Assembly: GCA_036307185.1 (NCBI GenBank)
Contig: JAXJYC010000062.1
Location: 1-56,826, forward strand
Source: SVEL01 sp017381055
GTDB taxonomy: Bacteria; Bacillota; Clostridia; Lachnospirales; Lachnospiraceae
Direction: 5' to 3'
DNA length: 56,826 bases
Both the position numbers and the translations under genes were made by a program. Below are positions 8,280-16,370 of this stretch, one piece after another (the stretch's first letter is position 1; each line of letters begins with the position of its first letter). The notes below the pieces were generated by a model, which worked only from the letters and a program-made list of their open reading frames with translations, had not been told where the DNA came from and ran no database searches.

Positions 8280-9463
8280 AGGTACTTCTTTAAGTCTCCT
8301 ACCTTATCAAGCTTCTCCCATGGTAAGTCTAAATCATTACGTCCAAAATGTCCGTATGAAGATGTCTGCTTGTAAATTGGTCTTCTTAAATCAAGCATCT
8401 TAATGATACCTGCTGGACGTAAGTCGAAGTTCTCTCTGATGATATCAACAAGTTTCTCCTCACTAAGCTTTCCTGTACCAAATGTATCTACCATAATAGA
8501 TGTTGGATATGCAACACCGATTGCATATGAAAGCTGAATCTCACACTTGTTAGCAAGTCCTGCTGCTACAAGATTCTTGGCTACATATCTAGCTGCATAT
8601 GCTGCTGAACGGTCTACCTTTGTACAATCCTTACCAGAGAATGCACCACCGCCGTGACGAGCATAGCCACCGTATGTATCTACGATAATCTTTCTTCCTG
8701 TAAGTCCTGAATCACCATTTGGTCCGCCGATTACGAATCTTCCTGTTGGGTTGATAAAGAACTTTGTACTATCTGTAATAAGTTCCTGTGGAAGAACTGG
8801 ATCAAATACATACTTCTTGATATCTGCATGAATCTGCTCCTGTGTAACATCCTTATCATGCTGTGTTGATAATACAACTGCATTTAAGCTAACTGGCTTA
8901 CCAGCCTCATCATACTCAACTGTTACCTGTGTCTTACCATCCGGACGAAGATATGGAAGTGTACCATTCTTTCTTACCTCTGTAAGCTTTCTTGCAAGCT
9001 TGTGAGCTAAGGCGATTGGATATGGCATATACTCCTCTGTTTCATTTGAAGCAAAACCAAACATCATACCCTGATCACCAGCTCCTATAGCATCAAGCTC
9101 TGTATCAGTCATAGTATTTTCCTTTGCTTCAAGAGCCTTATCAACTCCCATTGCAATATCTGTAGACTGCTTGTCCAATGTTACAAACACTGAACATGTA
9201 TCAGCATCAAATCCCATAGAAGAATCAGTATAACCAATCTCTCTTACTGTATCTCTTACGATACTAGCTATATCAACATTTGCCTTAGTTGTGATTTCAC
9301 CCATAACTAAAACCATACCAGTTGTTGTACATGTCTCACATGCAACACGGCTCATTGGGTCCTGTGCCATAAGGGCATCTAACACAGCGTCAGACACAGC
9401 ATCACAGATTTTATCTGGATGTCCTTCAGTAACTGATTCAGATGTAAATAATCTCTTTTCCAT
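8276..9463 (-). CDS. metK: S-adenosylmethionine synthase
   Basis: Makes SAM from methionine and ATP. The 395-residue protein has the usual length and signatures: the N-terminal TSESVTEGHPDKICD, the central GAGDQGMMFG, the GGPNGDSGLTGRKIIVDTYGG loop region, and GGGAFSGKDCTKVDRSAAY for phosphate and metal binding. The ATG lies 7 nt behind AGGAGA. The gene is governed by a SAM-I riboswitch about 300 bp upstream. Palindromic repeats lie between the riboswitch terminator and the coding region. Confidence 0.97.
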   Translation of the reverse strand: MEKRLFTSESVTEGHPDKICDAVSDAVLDALMAQDPMSRVACETCTTTGMVLVMGEITTKANVDIASIVRDTVREIGYTDSSMGFDADTCSVFVTLDKQSTDIAMGVDKALEAKENTMTDTELDAIGAGDQGMMFGFASNETEEYMPYPIALAHKLARKLTEVRKNGTLPYLRPDGKTQVTVEYDEAGKPVSLNAVVLSTQHDKDVTQEQIHADIKKYVFDPVLPQELITDSTKFFINPTGRFVIGGPNGDSGLTGRKIIVDTYGGYARHGGGAFSGKDCTKVDRSAAYAARYVAKNLVAAGLANKCEIQLSYAIGVAYPTSIMVDTFGTGKLSEEKLVDIIRENFDLRPAGIIKMLDLRRPIYKQTSSYGHFGRNDLDLPWEKLDKVGDLKKYL

Positions 9464-9534
9464 TTGTCTTTCTCCTTTTTTAATTATATTGTTTGTTTTT
9501 TATCAAAATGTATTTATACATTTATTAGAACAAA

Positions 9535-9659
9535 GCGGACAAGTCCGCATCATCTCCCTAAATTCCTCTATCTAGAGGGACTTGCTCCGCTTTGCGAGCC
9601 GAGCACGATCAGCTTTAGCTGATATTTACCTATCGTGCGAGTGCTCATCCTCGCGGAGC
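9535..9659 (-). repeat. Multi-helix palindromic element in metK leader
   Basis: A compact set of nested inverted repeats: GCGGAC-AA-GTCCGC (9535-9548), CCTCTA-TC-TAGAGG (9565-9578), and an outer GCTCCGC/GCGGAGC pair (9584-9590 with 9653-9659). Inside that pair lie GAGCAC/GTGCTC, GCACGAT/ATCGTGC and ATCAGCT-TT-AGCTGAT (9608-9623). It is more GC-rich than the surroundings. It resembles a dispersed palindromic (MITE- or REP-like) unit rather than a coding element. As transcribed, it forms part of the metK 5' leader. Confidence 0.7.
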
Positions 9660-9660
9660 G

Positions 9661-9712
9661 TTTTTTATCATATAGGAAGTTCTCATTGAGAACTTTCCTA
9701 TATGATAAAAAA
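9661..9712. repeat. Long near-perfect palindrome
   Basis: Two 25-bp arms (TTTTTTATCATATAGGAA... with its complement) meet around TCTCATTGAGA with a single-base bulge. A degenerate version occurs at 19003-19043, which suggests a dispersed palindromic repeat. The outer A/T tract also serves as the T-run of the SAM riboswitch terminator on the minus strand. Confidence 0.75.
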
Positions 9713-9738
9713 GTCCCTACACACTTTTGTGAGGGACT
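9706..9738 (-). terminator. Terminator of the SAM riboswitch expression platform
   Basis: AGTCCCT at 9712-9718 pairs with 9732-9738, and CAC (9722-9724) pairs with GTG (9729-9731) around a TTTT loop. Six T follow on the minus strand. It lies about 20 nt downstream of the riboswitch aptamer, as expected for SAM-dependent transcription termination ahead of metK. Confidence 0.85.
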
Positions 9739-9758
9739 CGACTTCAAGGTATCAAATC

Positions 9759-9851
9759 CTCTTATTGTTCGACTTTCGCTCAGGTTGGCACCTTCCTTAC
9801 GGGGTTGCCGGGCTTCACAGATCCTTGTATCTCCACCACTCTGAATAAGAG
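9759..9851 (-). promoter_or_regulatory. SAM-I riboswitch (S-box leader) of metK
   Basis: On the minus strand the P1 arms CTCTTATT and AATAAGAG enclose the S-box core: AGAGTGGTGGAGATACAAGG, then TGAAGCCCGGCAACC, AGGAAGGTGCCAACCTGAGCG and the closing GAACAATAAGAG. These are the conserved elements of SAM-I aptamers. The aptamer is about 93 nt and is followed by an intrinsic terminator. No other gene lies before metK, so it should repress metK transcription when SAM is plentiful. The promoter must lie within or right at the end of murA; it was not identified. Confidence 0.95.
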
Positions 9852-9864
9852 AAAAATTATTTAA

Positions 9865-11157
9865 TTAACCAACTTTAAGCTTGAACTTCTGAATCTCCTT
9901 GTCAGATGATGTAAGCTCAATCTGCGCACCAAGCTTCTGAAGCTTCTTCTCAAGCATCTCGTATCCACGCTTAATATAGTGAACACTCTCAATAGTTGTA
10001 AAGCCTTTTGCAGCAATACCTGCTATAACAAGGGCTGCACCAGCTCTTAAATCTAATGCATTAACCTCAGCACCTGTGAATTCCTTAATTCCTTCGAATA
10101 CTGCAATATTACTTTCAACCTTAATAGATGCACCCATCTTTGTAAGCTCATCTACATACTTAAATCTATTTTCAAATAAATTCTCTGTAACTGTACTTGT
10201 TCCATCAGCAAGAGCAAGTGCTACCGCCATTTGTGGCTGCATATCTGTTGGGAATCCTGGATAAGGCAATGTTCTTACATGTGTAGGCTTGATAACCTCA
10301 TTACCTTTAACTCTAACAGAATCATCATATTCCTCTACAGTTGCTCCAATCTCATAAAGCTTAGCTGTGATAGCCTCTAAATGCTTAGGAATAACATTCT
10401 TTACTAAGATATCACCCTTTGTAATAGCTGCTGCTAACATAAATGTTCCAGCTTCAATCTGATCTGGAATAACTGAATATTCAGTTCCGTGGAGCTTTTC
10501 AACACCCTTTATACGGATTACATCAGTTCCAGCTCCCTTTATATTAGCACCCATGCTGTTAAGCATGTTTGCAATATCTACTACATGTGGTTCCTTAGCA
10601 ACATTCTCTAACACTGTATTTCCTTTTGCTAACGCTGCTGCAAGCATAACATTTATAGTAGCTCCAACAGAAACGACATCAAAGAATATATGATTACCAG
10701 TTAATTCCTCAGCGTTTGCAATAATCATTCCATGTTCTATCTTTATCTCTGCACCAAGGGCCTTAAATCCCTTTAAATGCTGATCAATAGGTCTGCTTCC
10801 GATATTACATCCACCTGGTAATGGTACTTCTGCTCTCTTAAACTTGCCAAGAAATGCTCCAAGTAAATAATATGAAGCTCTAATCTTCTTAATATACTCA
10901 TTATCTGCTTTTGTAGATGTTATAGTACCACCATTAATCTTTACAGAATGACGACTGTCACGAACTACGTTTGCGCCCACTTCTGATATCGCATCAATCA
11001 ATACATTAATGTCACTAACATCTGGAAGATTATCAATAGCTACTGGTTCATCTGCCATAACTGCTGCCGCAAGAATACCTAAAGCTGCATTCTTTGCACC
11101 ACTGATTTCTACTTCACCAACCAATGGTGTTCCACCTTTTATAATGTATCTCTCCAT
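9865..11157 (-). CDS. murA: UDP-N-acetylglucosamine 1-carboxyvinyltransferase
   Basis: First committed step of peptidoglycan synthesis: transfers enolpyruvate from PEP to UDP-GlcNAc. The 430-residue protein shows the N-terminal GGTPLVGEVEISGAKNAALG (Lys22 region) and the active-site loop LPGGCNIGSRPID with Cys117. Keeping that Cys predicts fosfomycin sensitivity at the target. Later motifs are intact (FPTDMQPQ, DLRAGAALVIAG). Of several stacked starts, the ATG of MERYIIKGG is preferred, 6 nt behind GAGG. It has its own consensus-like promoter at 11284-11312. Confidence 0.96.
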   Translation of the reverse strand: MERYIIKGGTPLVGEVEISGAKNAALGILAAAVMADEPVAIDNLPDVSDINVLIDAISEVGANVVRDSRHSVKINGGTITSTKADNEYIKKIRASYYLLGAFLGKFKRAEVPLPGGCNIGSRPIDQHLKGFKALGAEIKIEHGMIIANAEELTGNHIFFDVVSVGATINVMLAAALAKGNTVLENVAKEPHVVDIANMLNSMGANIKGAGTDVIRIKGVEKLHGTEYSVIPDQIEAGTFMLAAAITKGDILVKNVIPKHLEAITAKLYEIGATVEEYDDSVRVKGNEVIKPTHVRTLPYPGFPTDMQPQMAVALALADGTSTVTENLFENRFKYVDELTKMGASIKVESNIAVFEGIKEFTGAEVNALDLRAGAALVIAGIAAKGFTTIESVHYIKRGYEMLEKKLQKLGAQIELTSSDKEIQKFKLKVG

Positions 11158-11283
11158 CATACACCTCAATTTTTCAATTGTACTGTTATTAATATATATA
11201 TAAACGTTACATTTTATGTCACAAATTTATGCATGGAAGTTTTTCTTCCTATTTATGGGCACAAAAATACCCATATCATATTC

Positions 11284-11312
11284 ATTATAGTACAAGCATT
11301 TATATTTGTAAA
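11284..11312 (-). promoter_or_regulatory. Sigma-A promoter of murA
   Basis: On the minus strand TTTACA (11307-11312) and TATAAT (11284-11289) are 17 bp apart, giving a leader of about 120 nt before murA. Confidence 0.7.
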
Positions 11313-11355
11313 CCTATATTTTTATCATATATAATACAATTCTCGCCTTTTTTAC

Positions 11356-11859
11356 TTATTTAATCTTCTCTAGCAATTTGGAAATAGTTTCTCTAACACT
11401 GCTACATCCGCTTTCATCCACAATTATATCTGCATATTTTTCATACAACGGAACTCTCTCTTCATAAAGGTCTTTCAATGTCTGACCTTCTTTCATGGCC
11501 ACACCCCTTGCAGCTAAATCTCCCAATCTATTTGCAATTGTTTCATAATCAGATTTTAAATATACAACCGCTCCTATTTCCTTAAAATGCTCCATGGCAT
11601 CATGGCCATACACCGCACTTCCTCCCGTTGCAACGATACACTTTTCACATTCTATACTAGCATTAATTCTATTTTCCACAGAAATAAATCCTTCTAAACC
11701 TCTTTCAGAAATTATTTCATGTAAAAGTTTACCCTCTTTTTCCTGTATAACTAAATCCGAATCAAGAAATCTATATCCTAAAATCTTTGCCAATATAACT
11801 CCTACACTACTTTTCCCAACCCCTGGCATTCCTATTAATATAATATTATTCTTTTTCAT
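11356..11859 (-). CDS. Shikimate kinase-like P-loop kinase
   Basis: A 167-residue nucleoside-kinase-fold protein resembling AroK, which phosphorylates shikimate on the way to chorismate. It has the Walker A GMPGVGKS (10-17), LDSD (32-35), the lid segment RLGDLAARG and the C-terminal YEERVPLYEKYAD (Arg135). Two substrate positions differ from the family norm. The Arg of the GEEGFR-type motif is Ile (GLEGFIS, residue 59), and the GGG loop reads GGS (79-81). So it may be a divergent shikimate kinase or act on another small alcohol. The second of two ATGs (9 nt behind GGAG) is taken; the first lies 6 nt upstream. It is a single gene. Confidence 0.75.
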   Translation of the reverse strand: MKKNNIILIGMPGVGKSSVGVILAKILGYRFLDSDLVIQEKEGKLLHEIISERGLEGFISVENRINASIECEKCIVATGGSAVYGHDAMEHFKEIGAVVYLKSDYETIANRLGDLAARGVAMKEGQTLKDLYEERVPLYEKYADIIVDESGCSSVRETISKLLEKIK

Positions 11860-11990
11860 ATTCATTCACTCCATACCGACAAAATAACTTTTTATATTTG
11901 AAACTATAACACCCTTGACTTACCACTGTCAACTTATGCACTAACTAACATAAGACAAAATATTTTATGCCACATTTTAGTTTACTATAT

Positions 11991-12019
11991 TTGACATTTC
12001 TATATAAAAGGCTTATAAT
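11991..12019 (+). promoter_or_regulatory. Consensus sigma-A promoter of pgsA
   Basis: TTGACA (11991-11996) and TATAAT (12014-12019) are separated by 17 bp, a full-consensus promoter, 47 bp before the pgsA start. A small hairpin (GTGC...GCAC) lies in the leader. Confidence 0.85.
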
Positions 12020-12066
12020 ATAGACTAGTTTTTTGTGCTCTTATGCACGAAAGGAAAGGAGCTCTT

Positions 12067-12669
12067 ATGAGAGGAGAACCAAGAAAAGAAGACTTAATAA
12101 ATATTCCTAATGTCTTGTGCTACATAAGAATTTTACTAGTTCCTGTCTTCGTCATCCTATTCTTAAAGGAAATGTACTGGCAGTCAGGTATAGTTATCAT
12201 GGTAGCTACTGCTACTGATGTAGTAGATGGTTGGATTGCAAGACACTTTAATATGATTACAGATTGGGGTAAATTTATCGACCCACTTGCAGATAAATTG
12301 ATGCAATTTGCTATGCTTATCATGGCAATTTTCAAGAATCCATGGATTTCTATCTTAGTTGCCATCTTTGCTATAAAGGAAGCAGTTATGTTGGCAGTAG
12401 GTTTATATATATACCACAAGGGTAATAATTTAAATGGCGCTATGTGGTGCGGAAAACTTGCTACAGTAGTGTTGGATGCATGTTTATTTTTTCTTATAAT
12501 CCTTCCAACAAAATACACAAGACATTCAAACGTATTTATATTAATCGCTTTATCAGCAGGATTTTTGATACTATCATTTGTTATATACATGAGAGAATAC
12601 TTCAAAATGTATAAAGAAATGAAAGCCGATGGCACTATACAGCCAAAGGAAAAACAAAACAATAAATAA
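12067..12669 (+). CDS. pgsA: CDP-diacylglycerol-glycerol-3-phosphate 3-phosphatidyltransferase
   Basis: Membrane enzyme that makes phosphatidylglycerophosphate, the committed precursor of phosphatidylglycerol and cardiolipin. The 200-residue protein has several membrane helices and the complete CDP-alcohol phosphotransferase motif DVVDGWIARHFNMITDWG followed by KFIDPLADK. The ATG of MRGEPRKE is used (AAAGGAG 6 nt upstream); a frame opening 24 nt earlier has no ribosome site. It is transcribed alone from a strong promoter and ends in a hairpin terminator. Confidence 0.94.
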   Translation: MRGEPRKEDLINIPNVLCYIRILLVPVFVILFLKEMYWQSGIVIMVATATDVVDGWIARHFNMITDWGKFIDPLADKLMQFAMLIMAIFKNPWISILVAIFAIKEAVMLAVGLYIYHKGNNLNGAMWCGKLATVVLDACLFFLIILPTKYTRHSNVFILIALSAGFLILSFVIYMREYFKMYKEMKADGTIQPKEKQNNK

Positions 12670-12677
12670 AAATAAAA

Positions 12678-12717
12678 GCTGACATACTAGGTATCACTCC
12701 AGTATGCCAGCCTTTTT
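12678..12717 (+). terminator. Terminator after pgsA
   Basis: GCTG-ac-ATACT pairs with AGTAT-gc-CAGC around a 12-nt loop, followed by CTTTTT. It lies between the convergent pgsA and flavin reductase genes and may also work on the minus strand. Confidence 0.75.
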
Positions 12718-12727
12718 ATGTTTATAA

Positions 12728-13342
12728 CTATTTTTTGCTTTTATTTACTTTTACAGATTTTGCTTTTGTCTTTTTATCTGTTTTCTTTTTGATGCTATAT
12801 CCAAAAGTTCCAAGCTTTTCTCCCATACTGTGATATTCACCATGAGAATATACAATTAGGTCTGCCTTTGATAAATCAAACTTGCCCTTTTCATCCATAT
12901 ATTTTTCATCAGCATGCACAGTCAAAACCTTTGCCACAAACATATGATGTGAACCTAGCTCATCTATGCGTTCAACTTTACACTCGATATTTACAGGACT
13001 TTCCTTAATCATAGGAACATTAACATTTACAGCTGGTTCTTTTGTAAGATTACATTCCTTAAACTTATCTACATCTCTTCCAGACTTTACGCCACAGTAA
13101 TCAGTTGCATATGTAAGTTCTCTTGTAGTTAAGTTAATTACAAACTCTCCCGTTTCCTTTATCATATTATATGAATGTCTCTCAGGACGAACAGAAATAT
13201 ATGCCATCGCTGGATTAGTACAGATAGTTCCTGTCCATGCCACAGTTATAATATTATCATTTCCTTCCTTATCTCTGCAGCTAACCATAACAGCAGGCAA
13301 AGGATATATCATATTTCCAGCCTTCCAAACTTGCTTTGCCAT
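12728..13342 (-). CDS. Flavin reductase family (FMN-binding split barrel) protein
   Basis: The 204-residue protein has the flavin-reductase-like split-barrel pattern: PLPAVMVSCRD, ITVAWTGTICTNPAMAYISVRPERHSY, the FVINLTT strand and the CGVKSGRDVDKF motif. Family members bind FMN and reduce flavin or act as flavoproteins of unknown substrate. The C-terminal 25 residues are very Lys-rich, a possible nucleic-acid or membrane-contacting tail. The start is 1 nt after the stop of the upstream membrane-protein gene, so translation is probably coupled. The two genes form a short operon. Confidence 0.88.
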   Translation of the reverse strand: MAKQVWKAGNMIYPLPAVMVSCRDKEGNDNIITVAWTGTICTNPAMAYISVRPERHSYNMIKETGEFVINLTTRELTYATDYCGVKSGRDVDKFKECNLTKEPAVNVNVPMIKESPVNIECKVERIDELGSHHMFVAKVLTVHADEKYMDEKGKFDLSKADLIVYSHGEYHSMGEKLGTFGYSIKKKTDKKTKAKSVKVNKSKK

Positions 13343-13343
13343 T

Positions 13344-14498
13344 CTATTTCTTTTCCTCTACTTCTTCCTTCTTGCTATAATCGATACAATCCATATTTAA
13401 TGTGCTACACATCCATTGATCTCCATCACAAACATATTCCATGGTAATAGTACTTCTAGTTTCTCCCTCATACCTTTCTCTTGCACCACTAGCTATATTT
13501 CTTGCGCCACGTGCTTTGAATGTACAAGTAAAATCTATTGATACTAACGCCTTATTTGGATAACTATATTCTATCTTATAATTGTCAAATCCTGTAATAC
13601 TAAGAGAATTAAGAGTTGAACCATCCTCTGGCTGAATAGCCGCAAGTATCTTTTCATAAGTTGCAGTAAACACAGCTTTAGTTTCTTCATTATTTAACAT
13701 ATACGGTTCTAGGCCAGTTAATGTTGTTTCCTCAAATACATTTTTATACATTAATTGAATTACATTTTCACTACAAGTTTGAATATATGTCTGAACGCCC
13801 TCTGCAATATTAAAAGATGCAGTGTCGACTACATACTCACAACCATTTTCATTCCACGAAACAACTGCCTCATTAACCTCAAGCATTTCCTGCTTTGCAT
13901 AAATAGTATGGTCTCCCTTAAACATTCTAGGAATCTCGTATTCTAACATATCCGTAGCACTATTATATCCAATTCTAGAATTATCTACTGTCAATTCCAC
14001 TCCATCTACATATATAGCAAAACCCTGTGGTGCAACAATTTTACATTTTTTGATAATAAACTTACTTATATCAAGTTTCCACTCATTAAAGAAAAGATAA
14101 TTTTTATTAGGCTTTTTTAGCATAACAAAACTACAATCTACCTTGTTACCCTCCGAATCCTTATAATAGGAATCAACAATTGCCTTACCATCTTTCTTCT
14201 CTATATCCCCTAACTGCATTGTAGTTTTATCTACGTATCCATATTTCACACTAGCCATCTGTTCAAAGAAATACTCATTGATGAAAGCATCATCCTTCAT
14301 CTCTGCATAATTATATAGAGCTTTCCAATTATTTTCTTTATAATAATCATATGCTTCTTCCACATACTTCTTAGTTCCATTTGTTTTAACCAAACCAAGT
14401 CCAATACCCACACATCCCGCTAGCAATAAAAGTCCTAACGATCCTCCAAGCTGCTTCAAGGACGCTTTTCTCTTCTTAAAAAATTCTAATATCTTCAA
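13344..14498 (-). CDS. Membrane-anchored extracytoplasmic protein, TcaA-like
   Basis: About 384 residues. A basic N-terminus is followed by one hydrophobic helix (about 15-35) with a Cys (LLLLAGC) that could be a lipobox, so the body is outside the membrane. The extracellular part has a first NTF2-like segment (EEAYDYYKENNWKALYNYAEM...). A beta-rich unit follows (APQGFAIYVDGVELT ... KGDHTIYAKQ), resembling the middle domain of TcaA/YvbJ proteins. The C-terminal segment has WMCSTLNMDC. No enzyme motif is seen. The start is taken as TTG, 8 nt behind AAAAGGAG; that ribosome site itself lies inside a longer open frame. Function unknown; co-transcribed with the flavin reductase. Confidence 0.65.
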   Translation of the reverse strand: MKILEFFKKRKASLKQLGGSLGLLLLAGCVGIGLGLVKTNGTKKYVEEAYDYYKENNWKALYNYAEMKDDAFINEYFFEQMASVKYGYVDKTTMQLGDIEKKDGKAIVDSYYKDSEGNKVDCSFVMLKKPNKNYLFFNEWKLDISKFIIKKCKIVAPQGFAIYVDGVELTVDNSRIGYNSATDMLEYEIPRMFKGDHTIYAKQEMLEVNEAVVSWNENGCEYVVDTASFNIAEGVQTYIQTCSENVIQLMYKNVFEETTLTGLEPYMLNNEETKAVFTATYEKILAAIQPEDGSTLNSLSITGFDNYKIEYSYPNKALVSIDFTCTFKARGARNIASGARERYEGETRSTITMEYVCDGDQWMCSTLNMDCIDYSKKEEVEEKK

Positions 14499-14579
14499 AA
14501 TAAAAACTCCTTTTAACAAATCATCTATATTGAAAGTATACTACATTTCCTCTGTTTATCAATAGATTTATTCAAGTTC

Positions 14580-14608
14580 TTGTACATTACAATAATTTAA
14601 TGTATACT
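14580..14608 (+). promoter_or_regulatory. Sigma-A promoter of the sigma-like gene
   Basis: TTGTAC (14580-14585) and TATACT (14603-14608) with a 17-bp spacer, 41 bp before the start codon. Confidence 0.6.
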
Positions 14609-14649
14609 TAGTTAAGCAAACTTTTAATAACCAATGAAAGGATTATTTT

Positions 14650-15462
14650 ATGGATAAGAAATTAGAATTTAATGAAGCCTTAAGCGCACTTATAGAATAT
14701 GCAACTGTTAATGGCAACGAAATCACTTTAGAAAATGTTCACACATATTTCGATGATATTCTTGATAGCGAAGATAAATTTGAGGCTGTATTTAAGTACC
14801 TTATAGATAATAAAATCAAAATTACTGACTTAGATATGAGCAAATACACTTCAAAGGATAGCTGTCACTCATGTGATGGCGAAGCCTCTTCTGAGGAACA
14901 TCACGACCACCACCACGGTGACTCTACTGAGGAGGAAAAAATGTTCCTTGAAATGTACATGAAGGAATTAAACGAAGTTCCTGTTCTCTCTCCAGAAGAA
15001 AAGGCTATTCTTATTGAAAAGGGTTGCCGCGGTGACAAAACTGCCTTTACAAATCTTGTAGAAGCTTATCTTCCAACAGTTCTCGATTATGTTGACCGTT
15101 TTATGGGACAAGGTGTAAGACGTGGTGATCTTATTCAGGAAGGTAATTTAGGTCTTATCGAAGGTATTATGAATTATGATCACTCATTAGACTTTGATAC
15201 ATTTGTAGGTGTATATATTGAGAAGGCTATGAAAGATGCTATTAATGAAGAATTATCTGTTAACCGTATTGCATCTCATGCAGCTGACAGAGCTAACGCT
15301 ATCAGCGATGCTACAACAGAATTAGCTCAAAAGCTTGGTCGTGAAGCAACTCTTGAAGAACTTTGCGAATATATGTCTTTATCAGAAGATGAAGTTCGTG
15401 ATATTATGAAGATGTCTATTGATGCTATGACCATTACAACAAACGCACAAGATAATGAATAA
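14650..15462 (+). CDS. Sigma-70-like protein lacking region 4, with Cys/His-rich linker
   Basis: 270 residues. Residues about 1-62 resemble sigma region 1.1. Residues 72-89 hold a possible metal site (CHSC at 72-75, then HHDHHH at 84-89). Residues 96-125 resemble region 1.2 (MYMKELNEVPVLSPEEK). Residues 127-200 resemble region 2, with a well-kept core-binding segment DLIQEGNLGLIEGI (160-173). Residues 210-258 resemble region 3. The protein then stops, so there is no region 4 for -35 binding. The region 2.3/2.4 aromatic cluster that melts the -10 (typically FSTYATWWIRQ) is replaced by FDTFVGVYIEKAM. It may bind core RNA polymerase without starting transcription normally. It is monocistronic, with its own promoter and terminator. 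Confidence 0.85.
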   Translation: MDKKLEFNEALSALIEYATVNGNEITLENVHTYFDDILDSEDKFEAVFKYLIDNKIKITDLDMSKYTSKDSCHSCDGEASSEEHHDHHHGDSTEEEKMFLEMYMKELNEVPVLSPEEKAILIEKGCRGDKTAFTNLVEAYLPTVLDYVDRFMGQGVRRGDLIQEGNLGLIEGIMNYDHSLDFDTFVGVYIEKAMKDAINEELSVNRIASHAADRANAISDATTELAQKLGREATLEELCEYMSLSEDEVRDIMKMSIDAMTITTNAQDNE

Positions 15463-15496
15463 TCAAAATAACTATTAATAAATAAAAGACACTAAG

Positions 15497-15547
15497 AAAA
15501 AACGACAATCTGCTTACTTGTTTAAAAAAGCAACTTGTCGTTTTTTT
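15497..15547. terminator. Bidirectional terminator
   Basis: AAAAAACGACAA (15497-15508) pairs with TTGTCGTTTTTT (15535-15546) around a 26-nt loop. T-runs are present on both strands, between the convergent sigma-like gene and the alarmone synthetase. Confidence 0.85.
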
Positions 15548-15587
15548 ATTCTTTGTGTTCTATAATATAACAAAGCAATTTATCTTT

Positions 15588-16289
15588 TTAATCTTCACCT
15601 ATATCTGAATCTTTTTTACTCAATTTTTGAATTTCATGATATATACACTGCATCTTCTCATCTGTATCACAGATAGTATCAGCACACTCTTTTAACTGTT
15701 TAGAAATACGTTCTGCATCAGGTACACCTCTTTTATATTTTACCTGGTGCTCTAATGATGCCCAAAAATCCATGGCTATAGTTCTTATCTGAACCTCCAC
15801 CTTCATAGGAAGCTTTTTATCTGATAAGAAAACCGGAACCTCAACAATTAAGTGAAGTGAACGATAACCATTTCCCTTTGGCTCCTTAATGTAATCCTTA
15901 ACCTCTAACACCTCTATATCATCCTGACGCATAAACATCTCTGCCACATCATAGATATCTTCTATAAAAGAACATATAACCCTGACACCAGCTACATCAC
16001 TAAGATTTTCCCATACGCTCTCAACAGTTGATGGATAGCCTTTTCTTTCAAGCTTCTCCAAAATACTTCTAGGACTCTTTACTCTTGAACTAACTGTTTC
16101 AATTGGATTTCTCTTTGTCTTCATAGCAAGCTCATCATTTAGAATTTCAAGCTTTGTCTGAATCTCCTTTATTGCACATCTGTTATATAAAAATAACTCC
16201 TGCATTTTTTCTGCTTGCTCAAATAATTCCTCTGGAATCTGAGCAATAGGAGTACTCTCCATATGCTTTCTTTGTAATCCTTTGTTCAT
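15588..16289 (-). CDS. relQ: Small alarmone synthetase (RelQ/YjbM type)
   Basis: Makes (p)ppGpp from ATP and GDP/GTP. At 233 residues this is a stand-alone RelA/SpoT synthetase domain without hydrolase, TGS or ACT domains. Motifs: SSRVKSPRSILEKLERKG, LSDVAGVRVICSF, KEPKGNGYRSLHLIVEV and the catalytic VEVQIRTIAMDFWASLEHQ. A helical C-terminal tail follows, as in tetrameric RelQ. The ATG lies 9 nt behind AGGGAGG. It is a single gene between two terminators. Confidence 0.9.
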   Translation of the reverse strand: MNKGLQRKHMESTPIAQIPEELFEQAEKMQELFLYNRCAIKEIQTKLEILNDELAMKTKRNPIETVSSRVKSPRSILEKLERKGYPSTVESVWENLSDVAGVRVICSFIEDIYDVAEMFMRQDDIEVLEVKDYIKEPKGNGYRSLHLIVEVPVFLSDKKLPMKVEVQIRTIAMDFWASLEHQVKYKRGVPDAERISKQLKECADTICDTDEKMQCIYHEIQKLSKKDSDIGED

Positions 16290-16324
16290 TAAAATTATCC
16301 TCCCTTATCCTCTATATGATAGAA

Positions 16325-16352
16325 AAAGGCTACGATTTATATCGCAGCCTTT
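16325..16352 (-). terminator. Terminator of the transketolase operon
   Basis: AAAGGCT-a-CGAT pairs with ATCG-c-AGCCTTT around TTAT, and five T follow on the minus strand, 19 bp beyond the transketolase C-terminal subunit gene. Confidence 0.85.
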
Positions 16353-16370
16353 TATATGTTCTTTTAATTT

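Noticed and set aside
14650..15462. Ordinary primary or alternative sigma factor
   Set aside because: Region 4 and the -10 melting aromatics are missing, and the gene ends before a terminator with no frameshifted continuation.
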